This document shows positions 58,830 through 64,000 of a stretch of DNA of 64,000 bases, piece by piece (positions within the stretch are counted from its first letter, which is position 1; the number at the start of each line of letters is the position of its first letter). This stretch comes from UBA7803 sp041690675 (GTDB lineage: Bacteria > Pseudomonadota > Gammaproteobacteria > Pseudomonadales > Azotimanducaceae), in assembly GCA_041690675.1 (NCBI GenBank), contig JAWLGU010000004.1, forward strand, positions 1 through 64,000, read 5' to 3'. The notes under the pieces are model-generated. The model had not been told where the DNA came from, searched no databases, and was given only the letters and a program-made list of their open reading frames with translations. The translations under genes were made by a program, and so were the position numbers.

Positions 58830-59642
58830 GTGATCGATCCCCGAGCCATCATCGATCCGTCTGCGCGGATCGGCGCCAACGTCTCCATCGGGCCCTGGAC
58901 CATCGTCGGTCCGGACGTGGAGATCGGCGACGACTGCCAGATCTCCTCCCACGTGGTGCTCAAGGGACCTACCCGCCTGGGGCGGCGCAACCGCATCTAC
59001 CAGTTCTCCTGCATCGGCGAAGATACCTCCGACACGAGCTACCGGGGCGAGCCCACCACCCTGGAGGTGGGGGACGACAACGTGTTCCGGGAAGGGGTGA
59101 ACGTGCACCGGGGTACGGTGAAGGACCAGGGGCGCACCGTCATCGGCAGTCATTGCCTGTTCATGCCGTACGTGCACATCGCCCACGATTGCGTGATCGG
59201 GGATCACGTGATCCTGGCGAACTACGCGGCGGTCTCCGGCCACGTGCGGGTGGGCGAGTACGCCAACTTCGGCGGCTACGCCGGGGTGGCCCAGCACCGG
59301 CACGTCGGCGCGCACACCCATCTGGCGGCCATGAGTCTGGTGATCAAGGACGTGCCCGATTACGTCACCGTCATGGGCAACCCGGCCGCCGCGGTGGGAC
59401 CCAATATCGAGGGCATGCGCCGGCGCGGCTACTCCCGGACGTTGATCCGGCAGCTCCGCGACGCCTACAAGACCGTCTACCGCTCCGGCCTCACCGCCCG
59501 GGAGGCCTGCGAACGCCTGGCGCCGCTGGCGGCCGAGGTTCCGGAGGTGGCGTCCTTCGTGGCCTGCGTGCGCGACTCCCGTTGGGGCATCGTCCGTCCG
59601 CGCGGCGAGCCCGGCGGCGCCGCTGGCGGAGCGGAATCATGA
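58830..59642 (+). CDS. lpxA: UDP-N-acetylglucosamine O-acyltransferase
   Basis: First step of lipid A synthesis. 270 residues, left-handed beta-helix (ARIGANVSIGPWTIVGPDVE). Catalytic His in YVHIAHDCVIGDHVILANYA; NIEGMRRRGYSR and a C-terminal helical domain follow. At the residue aligned with chain-length ruler Gly173 of E. coli this protein appears to have Ala (in THLAAMSLVIKD). GTG 58830; a 4-codon open frame (ATG 58819) ends on it. The C-terminus is extended by a Gly/Ala-rich tail. Confidence 0.96.
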   Translation: MIDPRAIIDPSARIGANVSIGPWTIVGPDVEIGDDCQISSHVVLKGPTRLGRRNRIYQFSCIGEDTSDTSYRGEPTTLEVGDDNVFREGVNVHRGTVKDQGRTVIGSHCLFMPYVHIAHDCVIGDHVILANYAAVSGHVRVGEYANFGGYAGVAQHRHVGAHTHLAAMSLVIKDVPDYVTVMGNPAAAVGPNIEGMRRRGYSRTLIRQLRDAYKTVYRSGLTAREACERLAPLAAEVPEVASFVACVRDSRWGIVRPRGEPGGAAGGAES

Positions 59643-59663
59643 TCTCGCTGCCCGGCTGAGGCC

Positions 59664-60818
59664 GTGGCGCCGCTGACCATCGGCATCGTCGCCGGCGAGG
59701 CGTCGGGCGACAACCTGGGCCGGGGAGTGATGGCGGAGCTCAAGCGCCGTTACCCGGACGCCCGCTTCCTAGGCATCGGCGGCCCGAGCATGCTGGCGGA
59801 GGGCCTGGAGTCCCTGGTTCCCATGGATAGGCTGGCGGTGAACGGCTTCGTCGATCCCCTGCGCCGCCTGCCCGAGCTGCTCGGGATCCTGCGTCTGCTG
59901 CTGCGAGCCTTCGAGGCGCGGCGTCCGGACGTTTTCGTCGGCGTCGACTTCAATGTCTTCAACCTGCTGCTCGAAGGCCGTCTGCGGCGGCGGGGCATCC
60001 CGACCGTGCACTACGTGAGCCCCTCCGTGTACGCGTGGCGCCGCGGCCGCATCCGACGCATCGCCCGGTCCGCGGACATGCTCCTCACCCTGTATCCGTT
60101 CGAGCCGGCCCTGTACCGGGACACTCCGGTGCGCGCCGTCTACGTGGGGCACCCGCTGGCGGACGCCATCGACCTGGACGCCGGCAACGAGGCCCACCGG
60201 CGGGCGGCCCGGGCCGAGCTGGGGCTGCCCGAGACGGGTCTGGTGGTCGCCCTGCTGCCGGGCAGCCGCATGTCCGAGATCCGCCTGCTGGGGCCGGTGT
60301 TCCTCGAAGCCGCGACGCAGCTCGCCGTGCGCCGGCCGCAGGCGTGCTTCGTGGTGCCCTGCGTGCGCCCGGCCATCGCCCAGTGGCTGGCCGAGGCGAA
60401 GCGCCGCCAGCCGGCGCTGCGCATCGTCGAGGATCACGGCAATGCCCGGCGCGCGCTGTGTGCCTGCGACGTGGCGCTGGTGAAATCGGGTACCAGCACG
60501 CTGGAAGCCATGCTGCTGCGGCGCCCCATGGTGGTGAGCTACCGCCTCGGGCGCGTCAGCTACGCGCTGGTGCGGCGCCTGCTGCGCACGCCCTACGTGG
60601 CGCTGCCGAACATTCTCGCCGGCCGCCAGCTGGTCCCCGAGCTGCTCCAGGACGGAGCCACGCCGACGGCTCTGGCCGCCGCGCTGCTCCGGGAACTGGA
60701 CAAGGCCGGGGGCGACCCCGAATACTTGGCGGAGTTCGCCCGCCTGCATCGGCAGCTGCGTTGTGACGCCGATGCCAGAGCGGCGGATGCCGTGGCCGCC
60801 TGGCTGCGGGCCGACTGA
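59664..60818 (+). CDS. lpxB: Lipid A disaccharide synthase
   Basis: Glycosyltransferase (GT19) joining UDP-diacylglucosamine and lipid X. 384 residues: IGIVAGEASGDNLGRGVMAE at the start, DVFVGVDFNVFNLLLEG, TVHYVSPSVYAWRRGRIRRI, VALLPGSRMSEIRLL, VALVKSGTSTLEAMLLRRPM. GTG 59664; a 6-codon frame from ATG 59639 ends four bases before it. Normal length. Confidence 0.96.
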   Translation: MAPLTIGIVAGEASGDNLGRGVMAELKRRYPDARFLGIGGPSMLAEGLESLVPMDRLAVNGFVDPLRRLPELLGILRLLLRAFEARRPDVFVGVDFNVFNLLLEGRLRRRGIPTVHYVSPSVYAWRRGRIRRIARSADMLLTLYPFEPALYRDTPVRAVYVGHPLADAIDLDAGNEAHRRAARAELGLPETGLVVALLPGSRMSEIRLLGPVFLEAATQLAVRRPQACFVVPCVRPAIAQWLAEAKRRQPALRIVEDHGNARRALCACDVALVKSGTSTLEAMLLRRPMVVSYRLGRVSYALVRRLLRTPYVALPNILAGRQLVPELLQDGATPTALAAALLRELDKAGGDPEYLAEFARLHRQLRCDADARAADAVAAWLRAD

Positions 60819-60846
60819 GAGAAGCGGGGCGGTAGATCACGCATTC

Positions 60847-61476
60847 ATGAGATTGTTCGAAGATCAGGCACTGCCAGTGCTCACGGCGGGTGTAGACGAG
60901 GCGGGCAGGGGGCCGCTGGCGGGGCCGGTGCTCGCCGCAGCCGTGATTCTCGACCCTCTGCGGCCCATCGACGGGCTGAAGGACTCCAAGGTGCTCACCG
61001 CGGAGCAGCGCGAGACCCTGGCCGGGCAGATTCGCGAGCGGGCCCTGGCCTGGGCGCTGGGCCGGGCCGAGGTGGCCGAGATCGATGAGATCAACATCCT
61101 TCGCGCCAGTCATCTGGCCATGCAGCGTGCGGTGGCATCGCTGTCCCTGGCCCCGGAGCTGATCTTCGTGGATGGCCACCTCACACCGTCGTTCCCGGCT
61201 CCGGCGGTGGCGCTGGTGGGCGGCGATGCCCTCATGCCGGCCATCAGCGCGGCGGGCATCCTCGCCAAGGTGGTGCGGGACGCGGAGATGGTGGCGCTGG
61301 CTGAGGCCTACCCCGGCTACGGCCTGGAGCGGCACAAGGGCTATGCCACGCCCGAGCACCTGAAGGCGCTCGGCGAGCTCGGCCCCACCCCCCTGCACCG
61401 CCAGTCGTTCACGCCGGTGCGGACCGCCCAGGGGACACCGGACGATACGCCCGCCGAAACCGGAGCGCTGTTCTAA
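60847..61476 (+). CDS. rnhB: Ribonuclease HII
   Basis: Removes ribonucleotides from DNA-RNA hybrids. 209 residues from ATG 60847: catalytic AGVDEAGRGPLAGPVLAAAV, KDSKVLTAEQRE, DEINILRASHLAMQRAV, IFVDGH (third Asp), SAAGILAKVVRDAEM, YPGYGLERHKGYATPEH. A frame open upstream gives a Pro/Arg-rich tail without homology. The dnaE start follows immediately. Confidence 0.95.
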   Translation: MRLFEDQALPVLTAGVDEAGRGPLAGPVLAAAVILDPLRPIDGLKDSKVLTAEQRETLAGQIRERALAWALGRAEVAEIDEINILRASHLAMQRAVASLSLAPELIFVDGHLTPSFPAPAVALVGGDALMPAISAAGILAKVVRDAEMVALAEAYPGYGLERHKGYATPEHLKALGELGPTPLHRQSFTPVRTAQGTPDDTPAETGALF

Positions 61477-64000
61477 ATGGCCGAGACCCTCAGCGCGGCG
61501 GTGGAGCCCTCCCGGCCCCCGCAGTTCGTGCACCTGCGGGTGCACAGCGAGTACTCGCTGGCCGACAGCATCATCAAGGTGAAGCCCCTGACGCGGCGCG
61601 CCGCCGAGCTGGCCATGCCCGCCCTGGCCCTCACCGACCGGGCCAACCTGTTCGCCCTGGTGAAGTTCTATCAGGCCGCGCTCACCGCCGGGGTGAAGCC
61701 GCTCGTCGGCGCCGACCTGGAGCTCCATGCCGAGGCCGGCGAGCGCTACCGCCTGGGTATCCTGGCCATGAATCAGGCCGGCTTTCGCAACCTCATCGCC
61801 CTGGTGTCCGCCGCGTACACCGGCGCGGCCGTGCGCGGGACCCTGAGCCGGGAACAGCTGTTCGCCTGCGCGGAGGGCCTGCTGGTGCTGTCCGGGGGCC
61901 GCGACGGCGAGCTGGGCCAGGCGCTCCTGAAAGGCGACGAAGCTCGAGCCGAGGAGGTGGCGCAGGCATGGCGGGCGGCGTTTCCGGATCGGTTCTACGT
62001 GGAGGTCACCCGCACCGGCCGCACCGGTGAGGAACCCTACATCGCACTGGCGGTGCCGCTGGCGGCCCGTCTGGGGCTGCCCGTGGTCGCCACCAACGAC
62101 GTCTGCTTCCTCGACGAGGCCGACTTCGAGGCCCACGAGACTCGAGTGTGTATCCACGAAGGACGGACCCTGGACGATCCGCGCCGGGAGCGCCGCTACA
62201 GCCCGGCGCAATACCTCAAGACCCCGGCGGAGATGGCGGAGCTGTTCAGCGACCTGCCGGAGGCCCTGGCCAACAGCGTCGAGATCGCCCGGCGCTGCAC
62301 CGTTGAGGTGCCCCTGGGGCAGTATTACCTGCCGAACTATCCGGTCCCGGAAGGCGTGACCCTGGAGGCTTTCCTGGGGGCCCAGGCGCGGGAGGGGCTG
62401 GACCGGCGCCTGCGCCGGCTCGCCGAGCTCGGTGAGCTGCAGTTGCCCGAGGAGCGCTACCGGGAACGGCTGGAGTACGAGCTGGGCATCATCAACCAGA
62501 TGGGCTTCCCCGGCTATTTCCTCATCGTCATGGAGTTCATCGGCTGGGCCAAGGCGAACGACATACCGGTGGGGCCGGGTCGCGGCTCCGGCGGCGGCTC
62601 CCTGGTCGCCTACGCCCTCGGCATCACCGACATGGATCCGCTGCGCTACGACCTGCTGTTCGAGCGCTTCCTCAACCCGGAGCGGGTGTCCATGCCCGAC
62701 TTCGACATCGACTTCTGCATGGAGGGGCGCGACCGGGTCATCGCCCACGTGTCCGAGCGCTACGGCCAGGACGCGGTGAGTCAGATCATCACCTTCGGCA
62801 CCATGGCCGCCAAGGCGGTGGTGCGCGACGTGGCCCGGGTGCAGGGCAAGCCTTACGGCCTCGCCGACAAGCTGTCGAAGCTCATCCCCTTCGAAGTGGG
62901 GATGACCCTGGCCAAGGCCGTCGAGCAGAGCAAGGAGCTCGCCACCTTCATCGAGGAGAACGAGGAGGTGGCGGAGATCATGGAGATGGCCTACAAGCTC
63001 GAGGGTGTGGTCCGCGGGGTGGGGCGGCACGCCGGCGGGGTGGTCATCGCGCCCTCGGCGCTCACCGATTTCGTGCCGCTCTACGTGGACGAGCAGGCGG
63101 GGGGTCTGGTCTCCCAGTTCGACAAGGACGACGTGGAAAAGGCGGGCCTGGTGAAGTTCGACTTCCTGGGCCTGAAGACCCTCACCATCATTCAGTGGGC
63201 GGTGCAGGCCATCAACGCCCATCTGCCCGAGGGGGCCGAGCCGGTGCGTATCGACCGGATTCCCCTGGACGACCCGGCCACGTTCGAGCTGTTGAAGGAG
63301 GCCGAGACCACGGGCGTGTTCCAGCTCGAATCCCGGGGCATGAAGGATCTGATCCGGCGACTGAAACCGGACCGGTTCGACGACATCATCGCCCTGGTGG
63401 CCCTGTTCCGGCCCGGACCGCTGCAGTCCGGGGCCGTGGACGACTACATCGACCGCAAGCACGGGCGCAAGCCGGTGGTGTACCCGCACCCGGACATGGA
63501 GCCCGTGCTCTCCAGCACCTACGGGGTCATGCTCTATCAGGAGCAGGTGATGCAGAGCGCCCAGGTGCTGGCTGGCTTCACCCTGGGTCAGGCGGACCTG
63601 CTGCGCCGCGCCATGGGCAAGAAGAAGCCCGAGGAGATGGCCAAGGTGCGGGAGCAGTTCCTGCACGGCACCGGGGAACGCGGCATCGACGCCAAGATCG
63701 CCGGCGAGATCTTCGACCTCATGGAGAAGTTTTCCGGCTACGCCTTCAACAAGTCGCACAGCGCCACCTATGCCCTGGTGTCGTTCCAGACCGCGTGGCT
63801 CAAGGCTCACCATCCCGCCGAGTTCATGGCCGCCACCCTGTCTGCGGACATGCAGAATATCGACAAGGTGGTAACCCTGGTGGACGAGGTGCGCAGCATG
63901 AAGCTCGTCCTGGAGCCGCCCAGCGTCAACCGCAGCCAGTACCGCTTCACCGGCCGGGACGGACGGGTCATCTACGGCCTCGGCGCGGTGCGCGGGGTGG
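61477..64000 (+). CDS. dnaE: DNA polymerase III alpha subunit (3' end beyond window)
   Basis: Replicative polymerase. 841 codons are visible, open to the window edge. ATG 61477 directly after the rnhB stop. PHP domain at the N-terminus (FVHLRVHSEYSLADSIIKVK; ALALTDRANLFALVKFYQAA). Palm catalytic Asps in MPDFDIDFCMEGRDR (residues about 406-413). GPGRGSGGGSLVAYALGITD, VKFDFLGLKTLTII and FNKSHSATYALVSFQTAWLK are present. The classical rnhB-dnaE neighbour pair. Confidence 0.97.
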   Translation, partial: MAETLSAAVEPSRPPQFVHLRVHSEYSLADSIIKVKPLTRRAAELAMPALALTDRANLFALVKFYQAALTAGVKPLVGADLELHAEAGERYRLGILAMNQAGFRNLIALVSAAYTGAAVRGTLSREQLFACAEGLLVLSGGRDGELGQALLKGDEARAEEVAQAWRAAFPDRFYVEVTRTGRTGEEPYIALAVPLAARLGLPVVATNDVCFLDEADFEAHETRVCIHEGRTLDDPRRERRYSPAQYLKTPAEMAELFSDLPEALANSVEIARRCTVEVPLGQYYLPNYPVPEGVTLEAFLGAQAREGLDRRLRRLAELGELQLPEERYRERLEYELGIINQMGFPGYFLIVMEFIGWAKANDIPVGPGRGSGGGSLVAYALGITDMDPLRYDLLFERFLNPERVSMPDFDIDFCMEGRDRVIAHVSERYGQDAVSQIITFGTMAAKAVVRDVARVQGKPYGLADKLSKLIPFEVGMTLAKAVEQSKELATFIEENEEVAEIMEMAYKLEGVVRGVGRHAGGVVIAPSALTDFVPLYVDEQAGGLVSQFDKDDVEKAGLVKFDFLGLKTLTIIQWAVQAINAHLPEGAEPVRIDRIPLDDPATFELLKEAETTGVFQLESRGMKDLIRRLKPDRFDDIIALVALFRPGPLQSGAVDDYIDRKHGRKPVVYPHPDMEPVLSSTYGVMLYQEQVMQSAQVLAGFTLGQADLLRRAMGKKKPEEMAKVREQFLHGTGERGIDAKIAGEIFDLMEKFSGYAFNKSHSATYALVSFQTAWLKAHHPAEFMAATLSADMQNIDKVVTLVDEVRSMKLVLEPPSVNRSQYRFTGRDGRVIYGLGAVRGV

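Noticed and set aside
60556..63813. Minus-strand open frame of 1085 codons
   Set aside because: It lies opposite lpxB, rnhB and dnaE, all clearly real. His/Leu/Gly-rich low-complexity translation and lack of known motifs mark it as a GC-driven shadow frame.
1..64000. tRNA, rRNA, CRISPR array, prophage, insertion sequence or defence island
   Set aside because: All gaps were read; none exceeds 300 bases and none shows tRNA cloverleaf arms, spaced direct repeats, transposase or phage genes.

Overview
The window is a dense stretch of core bacterial chromosome with strongly GC-rich codon usage. Gene content and order point to a free-living gammaproteobacterium. The evidence is the Pseudomonas-like run nadB-rpoE-rseA-rseB-rseC-mucD-lepA-lepB-rnc-era-recO, the map-glnD-dapC-dapD set, and the classical rpsB-tsf-pyrH-frr-uppS-cdsA-rseP-bamA-skp-lpxD-fabZ-lpxA-lpxB-rnhB-dnaE run. 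Lipid A genes, BamA and a type II secretin show a Gram-negative envelope. Placement below class (for example near the Ectothiorhodospiraceae/Chromatiales) is a guess. I see no rRNA, tRNA, CRISPR array, prophage, insertion sequence or defence system.

Layout. 1-1.9 kb: rpsP (5' end cut by the window), rimM, trmD, rplS. 1.9-10.3 kb: xerD, dsbC, hom, recJ, prfB (with its programmed +1 frameshift), lysS, ung. 10.4-13.2 kb: three overlapping genes for valine catabolism (enoyl-CoA hydratase, 3-hydroxyisobutyryl-CoA hydrolase, mmsB). 13.2-15.7 kb: an HDOD protein and ygfZ on the minus strand, then sdhE and a ygfX-like gene. 15.7-21.7 kb: nadB, then the envelope-stress sigma factor with its anti-sigma and accessory proteins and a periplasmic protease. 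21.8-30.4 kb: lepA, lepB, a DUF4845 protein, rnc, era, recO, rlmD, relA, almost all overlapping. 30.5-34.9 kb: adk, a lysine-rich histone H1-like protein, moeA (minus), tsaB, rsmJ. 34.8-47.9 kb: a minus-strand run map-glnD-dapC-dapD-dapE-gspN-gspC-gspD-plsB. 48.1-64 kb: translation, phospholipid, outer-membrane biogenesis and lipid A genes, ending inside dnaE.

The genes group into ribosome and tRNA maturation, envelope construction and its stress response, lysine/peptidoglycan precursor supply (dapC/D/E), nitrogen sensing (glnD) and the stringent response (relA). Coupling by 1-20 base overlaps (ATGA, GTGA, TGATG) is the rule. Only about a dozen gaps exceed 80 bases and none exceeds 300; the two largest are 31128-31380 and 47888-48137.

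The points most worth following up are: a pair of dispersed, mutually inverted ~92-bp palindromic elements built of heptads (3733-3824 and 10255-10347); a RelA that appears to lack the zinc-finger/CC domain between its helical and ACT domains; two hairpins in an unusually long rpoE-rseA gap; a structured leader before the H1-like gene; and genes missing from their usual places (thrC, pdxJ/acpS, dxr). I found no convincing wholly new multi-gene system.
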